The translations under genes and the position numbers were made by a program. Positions 1-7,906 of a stretch of DNA of 37,094 nt are shown here, in pieces. Each line of letters begins with the position of its first letter. The first letter of the stretch is position 1. A model generated the notes under the pieces. The model was not told the DNA's origin, made no database searches, and saw only the letters and a list, made by a program, of their open reading frames with translations. The stretch spans positions 1-37,094 of the IMG/VR virus record IMGVR_UViG_3300047546_001503. One strand, 5' to 3'. This stretch comes from a virus.

Positions 1-2
1 AA

Positions 3-287
3 CATAGACTTCCAGTAGATGAAGATTTTGAAGATTACTCTGAATGGAGAATTTTTAAACCAAGCAATTTTATATATATGTTATCTGCTATTAATTTTTT
101 TGATAAAGAATCAATTAAAAAAGAGTTTGAGTTATTGCCAATAGTTGCTAAAATTGATTCAGATACAGTAATTAAAAATATAAAAAAACAAGATTTTAAT
201 AATATATTAATTAACCATAAAGATGCTATTGAATTAATTAGAAAAAGATATGAGGAGGATATGGGTCACGTTATTATTAATAAATGA
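3..287 (+). CDS. hypothetical protein, C-terminal part
   Basis: The frame is open from base 3, so this gene begins upstream of the window and only its last 94 residues are visible. They are acidic-to-mixed and helical-looking with many Ile, Lys and Asp and no motif I recognise. A GGAGG at 254-258 lies near its end, just before an internal in-frame ATG (261) that would encode only eight residues, so it more likely serves the next gene. Treating the ATG at 78 as the start would discard a continuous reading frame. Function unknown. Confidence 0.6.
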   Translation, partial: HRLPVDEDFEDYSEWRIFKPSNFIYMLSAINFFDKESIKKEFELLPIVAKIDSDTVIKNIKKQDFNNILINHKDAIELIRKRYEEDMGHVIINK

Positions 288-297
288 TCCTAAATAT

Positions 298-531
298 ATG
301 AATAAAGATAATCTTATGACTGAAGCAATGATAGAACATCTATTGCTACAAAATGCAATATCTATTGAAGGCTTTGACCAGAATACTGGAGAAACAATTT
401 ATAGTATTACAGAAAAAATGAAAGAGGTAAGTCCTGAAATTTATTATCAAATGAAGGTAGAATTTGAAGATCATATGTTTGAAATGGTTAAAAGGGGACC
501 AGAAATTATGCATTGGAGGGTTAGGTTATAA
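298..531 (+). CDS. small hypothetical protein, paralogue of the 12978-13307 gene
   Basis: About 77 residues from the ATG at 298. An ATG at 250 is also in frame, but it would overlap the previous gene and the extra residues do not resemble the paralogue. The body matches the protein at 12978-13307 position by position: LLLQNAISIEGFDQNTGETIY against LLLEGALEIAGINEKTGEFLY, then KMKEVSPEIY against KLKEVMPELY. The two are therefore duplicates within one genome. Charged, soluble, no catalytic motif seen. The stop overlaps the next start (TAATG). Function unknown; the start is the main uncertainty. Confidence 0.6.
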   Translation: MNKDNLMTEAMIEHLLLQNAISIEGFDQNTGETIYSITEKMKEVSPEIYYQMKVEFEDHMFEMVKRGPEIMHWRVRL

Positions 532-713
532 TGAATAGAAAGTCCTATCAATTTAAAGAAGAAGATAATGTAATTCATTTAATTGTAAAAACCAAAGTAC
601 CAGCAAAATGGTTACTAATTGATCGTGAAACTGGCCAAATATACCAAGGTAGTGAAAAAGGACATTGGGACAGACTTGACCCAGTTATTAAAATTGACAA
701 GGAAATACAATGA
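531..713 (+). CDS. small hypothetical protein
   Basis: Sixty residues, starting at an ATG that shares its A with the preceding stop and ending at a TGA inside the next start (ATGA), so it is translationally coupled on both sides. The sequence has alternating hydrophobic residues (VIHLIVKTKVPAKWLLIDRE) followed by TGQIYQG, suggesting a small beta-rich fold. No family recognised. Confidence 0.6.
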   Translation: MNRKSYQFKEEDNVIHLIVKTKVPAKWLLIDRETGQIYQGSEKGHWDRLDPVIKIDKEIQ

Positions 714-865
714 GTGGTAAACTATATACAAATGAAATATGGCTTAAAAAAAGATATTATGTGGATAAAAAGTCCCCAGAAAGTATCGCTAAGGAGTGCG
801 GAGTAAGTGTTGAAACAGTATACGTATATCTGGCTAAATTTGGATTAAGGAAGTCAAAAAGATGA
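710..865 (+). CDS. small helix-turn-helix protein
   Basis: Fifty-one residues, coupled by ATGA to the genes before and after. Residues 23-47 read as a helix-turn-helix: SPESIAKECGVSVETVYVYL, with the usual Ala in the first helix, Gly at the turn and a V-x-x-Y recognition helix, followed by a basic tail (LRKSKR). It looks like a minimal DNA-binding protein of the kind that sits before phage terminases, perhaps a regulator. The DNA-binding call rests on this pattern only. Confidence 0.65.
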   Translation: MSGKLYTNEIWLKKRYYVDKKSPESIAKECGVSVETVYVYLAKFGLRKSKR

Positions 866-1107
866 CAGAAAAGTTTAACATTGTAGTAGATCAAGTAAAT
901 CATCCCGCCCACTATACAACAGATCCATCTGGAGTTGAGTGTATTCAAATTACTCGCCATCGTAATTTTAATATTGGTAATGCTTTTAAATATTTATGGA
1001 GAGCAGGAATTAAAAATGAATCTACACACATTGAAGATTTAAAAAAGGCTATATTTTATATTCAGGATGAAATTAATAGACTAGAGGGTAAATATGAGCG
1101 ACACTGA
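862..1107 (+). CDS. DUF3310 domain protein
   Basis: Eighty-one residues, almost wholly a DUF3310 domain: the signature VNHPAHY at 12-18, then VECIQI, and FNIGNAFKYLWRAGIKN at about 36-52, followed by a Lys-rich helix that binds the preceding block. DUF3310 proteins are common in phages and are often labelled nucleotide kinase-like, but their activity is not established. It overlaps the terminase small subunit candidate by 14 bases, consistent with one operon. Confidence 0.85.
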   Translation: MTEKFNIVVDQVNHPAHYTTDPSGVECIQITRHRNFNIGNAFKYLWRAGIKNESTHIEDLKKAIFYIQDEINRLEGKYERH

Positions 1108-1633
1108 AATTGAGTTAGTAAAACATCTTGATGAGGTAAATCGTGTTGTTGAGGAATATCTTAAGGGAAATGATCCAACTAAAATTGCAAAGAATTTAAC
1201 TCTTCCACGTACTCGTGTAGTTGCACATTTAAATGAATGGAAGGCAATGGCATCTGCTAATGATGCTATTCGTGCTCGTGCTAAAGATGCACTTGTTAGT
1301 GCGGATGCACATTATACAAAATTAATTCAACAGGCATATGAAGTTATCGATGATGCAACCACTACAGCAAATCTTAATGCTAAAACTTCTGCAATTAAAT
1401 TAGTAATGGATATTGAGGCAAGACGCATTGACATGTTACAAAAAGCAGGCTTATTAGAAAATAAAGAACTTGCAGAAGAGATGGTAGAAATTGAAAAGAG
1501 ACAAGAAGTTCTTGTTGGAATTCTTCGTGATATCGCATCTGAGCACCCAGAGGTTAGGGATTTAATTATGTCAAGACTATCTACTATAGCAAAAGAGGGT
1601 GAGGTAATTACAATTGTCCACGATGTTCAATGA
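1094..1633 (+). CDS. terminase small subunit (probable)
   Basis: A 179-residue helical protein directly upstream of, and overlapping, the large terminase gene. Residues 27-50 form a helix-turn-helix (NDPTKIAKNLTLPRTRVVAHL), as in small terminase subunits that bind the packaging site. The middle (residues 60-150) is a long Ala- and Glu-rich helical region suited to ring oligomerisation. Identification combines the N-terminal DNA-binding motif, size and gene order; small terminases diverge strongly, so it remains probable rather than certain. Confidence 0.7.
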   Translation: MSDTEIELVKHLDEVNRVVEEYLKGNDPTKIAKNLTLPRTRVVAHLNEWKAMASANDAIRARAKDALVSADAHYTKLIQQAYEVIDDATTTANLNAKTSAIKLVMDIEARRIDMLQKAGLLENKELAEEMVEIEKRQEVLVGILRDIASEHPEVRDLIMSRLSTIAKEGEVITIVHDVQ

Positions 1634-3395
1634 TTTTTTTGAAGCACTTAAAGATGAACAGTTTGAAGAAATTCCAGTAGACGTAAAAACTTTTGTTGAG
1701 TCTCCAGACTATCTTGGACAACCACCATTGTCTAATGTGCAATACGATATCGTAGAGGCAATGAGCCAGATATATAAAAAACCAGATCTGCTTAATTTAT
1801 TAGGAACTGAAGCAGGAGCAAAACATTATGATAAATATACAAAGAATGAAATTATTCTTCAACTTGGGAAGGGTAGTGGGAAGGATCATACCTCTACTGT
1901 TGCCTGTGCTTATGTTGTATATAAGTTACTATGTCTTAAAGATCCTGCTAGATATTTTGGAAAACCATCTGGAGACGCAATAGATATTATTAACGTAGCA
2001 GTTAACGCAGAACAGGCAAAAAATGTTTTCTTTAAAGGATTTAAAAATAAAATTGAAAAATCACCTTGGTTTGCAGGAAAATATGATCCAAAAGTAAACT
2101 CCATCACATTTAATAAATCTATCACCGTTTATTCAGGACACTCTGAGCGTGAGTCTCATGAAGGTCTTAATCTTTTCATGGCAGTTCTTGATGAAATTTC
2201 TGGATTTGCTACAGAGGTAGGAACGGGAAATGACCAAGGAAAAACTGCTGATAATTTATATAAAGCATTTCGTGGAACAGTAGATTCTCGTTTTCCAGAT
2301 CTTGGCAAAGTAGTTCTTCTTTCATTTCCAAGATATAATGGAGATTTTATTTCAAAGCGGTATGAAGAAGTAATTATGGAAAAAGAAGTAATAGAAAGAC
2401 GACATAAATTTATTATTAATGAAGAATTACCAGAAGGACCAGATAATGAATTTGAAATAGTCTGGGAAGAAGATCATATTAAAAACTATAAATATCCTAG
2501 AATGTTTGCACTTAAAAGACCTACATGGGAAGTAAACCCTACTAGAAAAATTGATGATTTTAAGATTGCATTTTTAACTGATATTGGAGATGCAATGATG
2601 AGATTTGTTTGTATGCCAACATATTCATCGGATGCTTTTTTTAAACAAAAAGATAAATTAGAAAAATGTATGACTCTTAGAAACCCCATAGATAATTATA
2701 GAAGATTTGATTTGACTTTTAAGCCAGATCCTGATAAAGTTTATTATGTACATGCAGACTTAGCACAAAAACATGACAAGTGTGCTGTTGCTATAGCGCA
2801 TGTAGATAAATGGGTAAATATACAGGTAATTAAAGATTATGAACAGGTTGCACCAATAGTTGTAGTAGATGCAGTCGCATGGTGGGAACCTAAAGTAGAA
2901 GGTCCTGTAAATTTATCAGAAGTAAAAAATTGGATAATAAATCTTCGCAGAGAAGGATTTAATATTGGAATGGTTACATTTGATAGGTGGCAATCATTTG
3001 ATATTCAGCAAGAACTAAAGGCTGTTGGTATTAAAACTGACACAGTTTCTGTTGCTAAAAAACATTATGAAGATCTTGCTATGATGATTTATGAAGAAAG
3101 AATTGCAATGCCAATGATACCTTTACTTCTTGATGAGATGAGTGAATTAAAGATTATGCAAAATAATCGTGTAGATCATCCACGCAAGAAGTCTAAAGAC
3201 TTGGCTGATGCCGTTTGTGGGGCGGTATTTGGAGCAATATCTCACACAAGTAAGGACTCTAATCTTGAGATTGAGGTTCATACATGGAGTTCTGCAACCC
3301 GATTTGCACAAAAGCAAAGGGATATGGTAGAATTAGAAACTAGGGAAATGCCTGACGATGTTAGGGACTACCTAAATGAATACAAACTAATATAA
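1614..3395 (+). CDS. terL: terminase large subunit
   Basis: A 593-residue packaging motor: N-terminal ATPase and C-terminal RNase H-like nuclease. Visible motifs are a Walker A-like GKGSGKD at residues 85-91, Walker B VLDE ending at 193-194, and the nuclease acidic positions near D382 (VHADLAQK) and D529/D532 (DLADAV). I chose the TTG at 1614 because GGTGAGG at 1599-1605 lies about 8 bases upstream; an ATG at 1623 is the alternative but is poorly spaced. The gene overlaps the small subunit by 20 bases. The family is certain from the motif order and length. Confidence 0.93.
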   Translation: MSTMFNDFFEALKDEQFEEIPVDVKTFVESPDYLGQPPLSNVQYDIVEAMSQIYKKPDLLNLLGTEAGAKHYDKYTKNEIILQLGKGSGKDHTSTVACAYVVYKLLCLKDPARYFGKPSGDAIDIINVAVNAEQAKNVFFKGFKNKIEKSPWFAGKYDPKVNSITFNKSITVYSGHSERESHEGLNLFMAVLDEISGFATEVGTGNDQGKTADNLYKAFRGTVDSRFPDLGKVVLLSFPRYNGDFISKRYEEVIMEKEVIERRHKFIINEELPEGPDNEFEIVWEEDHIKNYKYPRMFALKRPTWEVNPTRKIDDFKIAFLTDIGDAMMRFVCMPTYSSDAFFKQKDKLEKCMTLRNPIDNYRRFDLTFKPDPDKVYYVHADLAQKHDKCAVAIAHVDKWVNIQVIKDYEQVAPIVVVDAVAWWEPKVEGPVNLSEVKNWIINLRREGFNIGMVTFDRWQSFDIQQELKAVGIKTDTVSVAKKHYEDLAMMIYEERIAMPMIPLLLDEMSELKIMQNNRVDHPRKKSKDLADAVCGAVFGAISHTSKDSNLEIEVHTWSSATRFAQKQRDMVELETREMPDDVRDYLNEYKLI

Positions 3396-3411
3396 AAATA
3401 CAAGGAGAAAA

Positions 3412-4575
3412 ATGAATTCATTAAAGAAGATTGCTCTTGTTTTGGCTGCAGCCATCATGGGCACACTCGTAAATGTTCCTTCGGCTTCCGCTGCACCTAT
3501 GTCTGTCGCTTTGACAGTAAATGGGGCTGCACCGTCAACCGCTGGAACTTCAGCAACAACTGCTGTTGAACTTCCAGTTCCAGCAGACAACTCTGTAGAT
3601 GCCGCTGATGCACTTAAGTTTGTTGTAACTGTAGACACAGGAACAGCCGTAACTGCATCCGCAACAAATGCAACAATCGTACTTGCTACAGCAACTGCTG
3701 CTGCTCCAGTAACTGCTTCAAGCGGTTCTGCAACAACATCAATTGCAACTGGTACTGGAACAACAGCAACATTCTTTGTTTATACAAAGACCACTGCTGT
3801 AGGTACAGTTTCAATTACTAATCAAGGTGAAACCAAGGTTTATTATGTTCAAGGTGCCGTAGGAAAGATCAATGACATTTCTGTTGCTGGTCTTGATGTC
3901 GGTGCTTCAGGAACACAGGTAACTCTAACAGTTACTGCAAAGGACGTATTTGGAAACAAGGTTTCTGGTAAGTCTATTACTGCTGTAGTTGCAAACGGTA
4001 CTCTTGATACTACAACTGCACTAACAGGTTCTACTCTTACTGATTTTGGTACTCGTGACTTTAAAGTTACGCTTCCAACAACTGGTTCGGCTGCTGTTAT
4101 TTTCAGCGTAACAACTGCATCTGATCTTGCAACTGCTGTAACTGGTTTCAATACCGTTACTTCTTCTGTTGCAAAGAATATTGCAGTTCGTGATCTTGCT
4201 GCAGAACTTGCTGCATTGACAACTGCAAAGGCTGCATCTGATGCTGCACTTGCTGCTGCTGTAGCAAAGGCTGCTTCTGACTCTGCAACTGCTGCTGCAC
4301 AACTTGCTGCTGCAAAGGCAACCGCTGATGCTGCTGCTGTAACTGCTGCTGCAGAACTTGCTAAGGCAAAGGCTGATGCCGTAATTGCTTCTCTCGCTGC
4401 CAAGGCTGCTGCTGATAAGGCTCTTGCTGATGCAGTTGCTGCTAAGGATGCTGAAATTGCTAAGTTGAAAGCAGACAATGCTGCTGCTCTTGCTGCAATT
4501 AAGAAGTCATTCAATGACCTTGCTAAGAAATGGAACGCAAAGAATCCAAAAGCAAAGGTAACACTAGTTAAGTAA
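3412..4575 (+). CDS. secreted Ala/Thr-rich surface protein with C-terminal helical rod
   Basis: 387 residues. A Sec signal peptide (basic MNSLKK, hydrophobic core to about 22, cleavage near SASA|A at 27) leads into Thr/Ala/Val-rich beta repeats (30-255), including an Ig-like stretch VTLTVTAKDVFGNKVSGKSI. A long Ala-Lys-Asp heptad-like rod follows (about 260-360), then a basic tail. Codon use is strikingly GC-rich and uniform (GCT, GCA, ACT) compared with neighbours. A strong AAGGAG lies 6 bases upstream and a terminator follows directly. It resembles actinobacterial surface-layer-like proteins more than known virion proteins; role unproven. Confidence 0.75.
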   Translation: MNSLKKIALVLAAAIMGTLVNVPSASAAPMSVALTVNGAAPSTAGTSATTAVELPVPADNSVDAADALKFVVTVDTGTAVTASATNATIVLATATAAAPVTASSGSATTSIATGTGTTATFFVYTKTTAVGTVSITNQGETKVYYVQGAVGKINDISVAGLDVGASGTQVTLTVTAKDVFGNKVSGKSITAVVANGTLDTTTALTGSTLTDFGTRDFKVTLPTTGSAAVIFSVTTASDLATAVTGFNTVTSSVAKNIAVRDLAAELAALTTAKAASDAALAAAVAKAASDSATAAAQLAAAKATADAAAVTAAAELAKAKADAVIASLAAKAAADKALADAVAAKDAEIAKLKADNAAALAAIKKSFNDLAKKWNAKNPKAKVTLVK

Positions 4576-4593
4576 TTAACTAAAAAGAATTAG

Positions 4594-4618
4594 GGCGCAG
4601 AGAAATCTGCGCCTTTTT
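4594..4618 (+). terminator. rho-independent terminator after the surface protein gene
   Basis: A perfect 8-bp stem, GGCGCAGA / TCTGCGCC, closes a GAAA tetraloop and is followed directly by five T. It separates the 3412 gene from the Pro-rich secreted protein gene. Confidence 0.93.
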
Positions 4619-4627
4619 CTTTTATAA

Positions 4628-4663
4628 TGGTATAATATATTTATCTATATAATTAAATAGGAG
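4628..4663 (+). promoter_or_regulatory. extended -10 promoter and ribosome-binding site of the 4670 gene
   Basis: TGGTATAAT at 4628-4636 is an extended -10 element directly after the terminator; transcription would begin near 4643. AGGAG at 4659-4663 then sits 6 bases before an ATA codon at 4670. No convincing -35 was seen. Confidence 0.65.
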
Positions 4664-4669
4664 TATAAA

Positions 4670-6211
4670 ATAAGCAAATTCCTACGCATAATAGCAGTGG
4701 TGGGAATGTTGTTTATGAGTTTAGGCTTTCCAAATAATGCCTATGCTACCTGTGTAAACTATCTCCAATCTCAGACAATAGCAGCAGCCTATGAAGGTGA
4801 TGCAGAGCCAACAGTTCATACAATGGACACATGTTCTGGTGACGATATTTCTTACCAGATTCCAATTGCAAGTACCGTGACTTTTGACGGGGTACAGTAT
4901 GAAAATATTTATGCAACAACTAATTCAGTAATTACATTTGGTAGACCAGATGGAACATTTCATGATTATCCATCTACGCCATCTATATCTTTATATTCTA
5001 TGGACTGGTATCCTGGAAGAGGTGTTGCAACACAGGGCTTAGATATACTTTATTCTAATGGCGGATTTCAAATTAATTTACAAGCAGTACCATATTGGCA
5101 ACAAAATGCTCCACAGGCAAGCAATATAAATATATTAGTTGCTATTACAAACACTGGCGGAATATCTGTCTCATACAGTTATCAGGGACCAGAATATCCT
5201 AATCTTAGAACTGGTGTTAGATTACATAATGGACAAATTGTTTCTTTAGAAGCATGGGGAGCAACACAAATACAACCAGGATCTTCTGCTCCAACATTAT
5301 CATCTGAACCAGTTGTAGTTGGACCAACACAAGAACAATTAGCAGTACAGGAAGAAATGCGTGTTACTGCAAGTTTAATTGCAAATGCTATTGCTAATTC
5401 ACAATCGGAACCTACTCCTGAACCATCGCCCGTGCAAACTCAACCAACCGAACCCACTCCAACTCCAACACCTGAAATAACCGTGACACCAGGACCAACT
5501 CCAAGCCCTGAGCCAACGCCCACTGTTGAGCCTTCACCAGAGCCTTCACCTCAGCCAACGGATATAGATCCAACTCCAGAGCCATCACCTGAGCCAACTC
5601 CAGTTGAACCTTCTCCAGAACCATCGCCTGCGCCATCTCCTGATATTACCACAGATCCAGATATTATTGAAGTTGAGCCAGATGTAGTTACTCCAGAAGA
5701 TCCAAGATTTCCTGATGAAGATGTTGTGATTCCAGTTCCAGATAAAACTGAAAATACTGAAGTATCTGAAGATATGTCTAGACTGCTTGCCGATTTAACA
5801 AGTTCTCAAACACTAGCAACATTAAGTCCAGAGCAGAAAGCAGCGGTTGCATCTACCCTTGGTATTAAATCTAGCGAGGTAGCAAAAGTAGCAGAATTAG
5901 CAAAATCTAATGAGGCAGTTGCAAAAGCACTTGAACAATTTGGTAGTAGGGCTAATGAAAATCTAGATGCCCCAATGCCATATACAATAGCAGATGCTAT
6001 AACTGAGGTACAGGCAGAACAATTTTTATCAGATCCCGTAGGCGCACTGGCCTCAACATTTACTGAAATTGATTTAGAAAAAATAACAAGTCCATCTGAG
6101 TGGGGCAAAGATATGACAGATGATCAAAGAGAAAAGGTACAAGAGGTTATTATTCCAGTAATTCTGGTTTCTAACATTATTAGTTCTGTTATGTCAACAA
6201 GGAGGATATAA
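4670..6211 (+). CDS. secreted protein with Pro/Glu/Thr-rich linker, possible ATA start
   Basis: From ATA at 4670 the protein has a proper signal peptide (SKFLRIIAVVGMLFMSLGF, cleavage near NAYA|T); starting at the GTG codons at 4697 or 4700 removes its basic end and leaves AGGAG 34-37 bases away. The mature N-terminal domain (about 200 residues) is beta-rich with Cys pairs. A long PTPEPSPEP-type linker spans roughly residues 245-325, and a helical C-terminal domain (about 350-510) ends hydrophobic (VIIPVILVSNIISSVM). The architecture suggests an exported or envelope-spanning protein; it may act in adsorption, lysis or superinfection. No family recognised. Confidence 0.7.
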   Translation: MSKFLRIIAVVGMLFMSLGFPNNAYATCVNYLQSQTIAAAYEGDAEPTVHTMDTCSGDDISYQIPIASTVTFDGVQYENIYATTNSVITFGRPDGTFHDYPSTPSISLYSMDWYPGRGVATQGLDILYSNGGFQINLQAVPYWQQNAPQASNINILVAITNTGGISVSYSYQGPEYPNLRTGVRLHNGQIVSLEAWGATQIQPGSSAPTLSSEPVVVGPTQEQLAVQEEMRVTASLIANAIANSQSEPTPEPSPVQTQPTEPTPTPTPEITVTPGPTPSPEPTPTVEPSPEPSPQPTDIDPTPEPSPEPTPVEPSPEPSPAPSPDITTDPDIIEVEPDVVTPEDPRFPDEDVVIPVPDKTENTEVSEDMSRLLADLTSSQTLATLSPEQKAAVASTLGIKSSEVAKVAELAKSNEAVAKALEQFGSRANENLDAPMPYTIADAITEVQAEQFLSDPVGALASTFTEIDLEKITSPSEWGKDMTDDQREKVQEVIIPVILVSNIISSVMSTRRI

Positions 6212-6218
6212 TACGATT

Positions 6219-6560
6219 ATGGAAAAGATTAAAACTATCCTATCTAAGGTTAAGATTCCCAAGGTAAAAATACCAAACCTTAACCTTAAACCATTGGTTG
6301 AGAAATTAAAACCAATTGTGTCAAAGGTATGGGAGATACTTAAAAAGACTCCAAACCTAGGTCTAAAGGCTTTAAAAGGCTTTATAAAATGGTTTGGCAA
6401 GGCAGTCAAAGAAAGTATAGCCCAACTATGGACACTGCTTGGATTCTTCATTGCTTGGCTTACCCTTACTGGCACGGCCCAGCAAATCGTAGGAATAGCA
6501 ACAGTAATATCAACAATTCTGTGGCTTGCTACAATTTCCTTACGGGAGGAAAAAGAGTAA
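6219..6560 (+). CDS. two-helix membrane protein with basic N-terminus
   Basis: 113 residues. Residues 1-68 are strongly basic with a repeated K-I-P-K/N-L pattern and amphipathic helices; two membrane segments follow (LWTLLGFFIAWLTLTG and IVGIATVISTILWLATISL) and an acidic tail RREEKE-like end. A strong AAGGAGG precedes it by 11 bases. Position before the lipoprotein, a second membrane protein and the endolysin suggests a role in lysis, for example as a holin or antiholin, but the sequence alone does not prove this. Confidence 0.65.
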   Translation: MEKIKTILSKVKIPKVKIPNLNLKPLVEKLKPIVSKVWEILKKTPNLGLKALKGFIKWFGKAVKESIAQLWTLLGFFIAWLTLTGTAQQIVGIATVISTILWLATISLREEKE

Positions 6561-6564
6561 TAAC

Positions 6565-6573
6565 TGGTATAAT
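6565..6573 (+). promoter_or_regulatory. extended -10, near-leaderless promoter for the lipoprotein gene
   Basis: TGGTATAAT ends 7 bases before the ATG at 6581, so the transcript would start at or within one base of that codon. This supports 6581 rather than the in-frame ATG at 6572, which overlaps the -10. Confidence 0.6.
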
Positions 6574-6580
6574 GGTGGGT

Positions 6581-6787
6581 ATGCTAAGGATATTTGGAAT
6601 CGCTCTTTTGTCTGCCCTGTTAACTGGGTGCAATTATGATGGTTCATATCGCTATCCTTGTCAGGATCCAGCAAATTGGGAAAGTGCAGAATGCAAGCCA
6701 CCACTTTGCGATGTAAATAATACATGTCCATCAGATTTAAATTCTAATATAGAAAAAGAAAAAACGGGGGTAACAACAAATGGCTAA
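6581..6787 (+). CDS. small lipoprotein, possible spanin-like or superinfection-exclusion protein
   Basis: Sixty-eight residues with a classic lipoprotein signal: MLRIFG, a hydrophobic core, and lipobox LLTGC with the modified Cys at residue 17. The mature part is short and Cys-rich (four more Cys: CQDP, ECKPP, LCDV, TCPS) with the pattern of a small disulfide-bonded domain. Start chosen from the promoter position and lipobox spacing. It overlaps the next gene by 8 bases. Phage lipoproteins of this size act in lysis or in blocking superinfection; which applies here cannot be told. Confidence 0.7.
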   Translation: MLRIFGIALLSALLTGCNYDGSYRYPCQDPANWESAECKPPLCDVNNTCPSDLNSNIEKEKTGVTTNG

Positions 6788-7223
6788 AGAAAGATTAACG
6801 CCACAAGATCTAGATGCTAGATTAAAATTTATTTTGGGTATTACATTAGGCTCTATTCTATTTCTTACATCAGTAGGAATTCTTTATGGTCTTTTATTTG
6901 TTACCCAGCCAATTGGAGCACAGTCAGAAAATGATAAGATGTTTTTCAATGTGCTTGGTTCTGTAGCAACATTTATTACAGGAACACTTGCTGGTTTATT
7001 AATTGGTCAATCTGGTGCTAAAGATATTATGAAGGCACAACTTGATAATAAAGAAATGGATGCCAAGAACACACAGGCAGATAAGAAAGTTGAATCTGAA
7101 ATTAGAATGGCAGAAGATAAACTTGATGCTGAACTTGATGAGGTAAGGGCACGTCTTGCTAAAAAACCTGATGGGGCAATGCCAGCAGAACAACCAGTTG
7201 ATACAGATTGGGATAAGGATTAA
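6780..7223 (+). CDS. membrane protein with coiled-coil tail, holin candidate
   Basis: 147 residues: a short cytoplasmic start, two membrane segments (about 18-42, ILGITLGSILFLTSVGILYG; and 58-78, NVLGSVATFITGTLAGLLIG), then a long charged coiled coil (80-130) and acidic tail. GGGGGT lies about 9 bases upstream. It ends three bases before the endolysin start, the usual place for a holin. The extended cytoplasmic coil is unusual for a holin, so another membrane role is possible. Confidence 0.65.
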   Translation: MAKERLTPQDLDARLKFILGITLGSILFLTSVGILYGLLFVTQPIGAQSENDKMFFNVLGSVATFITGTLAGLLIGQSGAKDIMKAQLDNKEMDAKNTQADKKVESEIRMAEDKLDAELDEVRARLAKKPDGAMPAEQPVDTDWDKD

Positions 7224-7225
7224 TT

Positions 7226-7840
7226 ATGACAGACTTTCCAGTACCAGCAGAAACAGCAAAGGCTCCAAAAGGAACCGCTGCTCGTTTAATTCAAATAGCA
7301 AAATCACAAGTTGGATATATTGAAGGTCCAAAAGATAACGAAACGAAATATGGAACATACACCAAGGCAAATTTTCAACCTTGGTGTGGAAGTTTTGTAA
7401 TGTGGTGTGCAAACGAAGCAGGTGTCAAGATTCCAAATACAGTTTATACTCCAGGTGGTGCAGCAGCATTTAAGAAGGCTGGATCATGGATTGATGGAGA
7501 TATCGCTGATCCTGAGCCAGGAGATATTGCCTATTTTGATTTCCCCTCAGATGGCGTTGATCGGATATCTCATGTCGGAATTGTTATTGAAGATAACGAA
7601 GATGGGACCGTTTGGTGTATTGAAGGAAATACTTCTTCAAATAAAAAGGGTAGCCAAAGAAATGGTGGAGAATGCTGTAAGCAACTCCGTGCATATAAAA
7701 AGAATAAAAAGGGCGTACAGGTATCTATTGTAGGTTTTGGTCGTCCCAAGTTCAAGGCTGGAGGAAGTGCTACTGAAAAGCCAACTGAAACTGTTTCTGA
7801 AGCAAAAAAATGCCCAACTTGTGGTCAAACCGTAAAATAA
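7226..7840 (+). CDS. CHAP-domain endolysin with C-terminal zinc ribbon
   Basis: 204 residues. A CHAP amidase/endopeptidase domain spans about 18-175: catalytic Cys54 in QPWCGSFVMWC, His116 in SHVGIV, and the following EGNTS that supplies the polar third residue. It would cleave peptidoglycan peptides at lysis. There is no signal peptide, so release depends on a holin. A flexible Thr/Glu segment leads to a short C-terminal CPTCGQTVK zinc knuckle with only one CxxC, perhaps a dimer-forming or wall-binding tip. It follows the membrane-protein gene by two bases. Confidence 0.88.
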   Translation: MTDFPVPAETAKAPKGTAARLIQIAKSQVGYIEGPKDNETKYGTYTKANFQPWCGSFVMWCANEAGVKIPNTVYTPGGAAAFKKAGSWIDGDIADPEPGDIAYFDFPSDGVDRISHVGIVIEDNEDGTVWCIEGNTSSNKKGSQRNGGECCKQLRAYKKNKKGVQVSIVGFGRPKFKAGGSATEKPTETVSEAKKCPTCGQTVK

Positions 7841-7848
7841 TATCATAT

Positions 7849-7877
7849 TTGACACTATAAAATCTTTTTGGTATACT
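7849..7877 (+). promoter_or_regulatory. sigma70-type promoter for the Ntn hydrolase gene
   Basis: TTGACA at 7849-7854, a 17-base spacer and TATACT at 7872-7877, with TG one base before the -10. Transcription should start near 7884, giving a leader of about 23 bases that carries a TAGGGGTA ribosome site. Confidence 0.9.
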
Positions 7878-7906
7878 AGATAGGTCAAGAAAATCTAGGG
7901 GTAGGC

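Noticed and set aside
1866-1886. Walker A of the terminase ending in Asp rather than Thr/Ser, considered as inactivated
   Set aside because: Phage large terminases tolerate variant P-loops, and all other ATPase and nuclease positions are present.
3849-4514. Long leftward reading frame rich in Ala and Ser opposite the surface protein gene
   Set aside because: It is the mirror of GCT/GCA-rich codons on the + strand; no ribosome site or promoter precedes it.
5400-5645. Regular repeats in the CCA/GAG-rich segment, considered as a CRISPR or tandem repeat array
   Set aside because: They encode the PTPEPSP linker of one protein and have no constant repeat with unique spacers. No CRISPR array was seen in the window.
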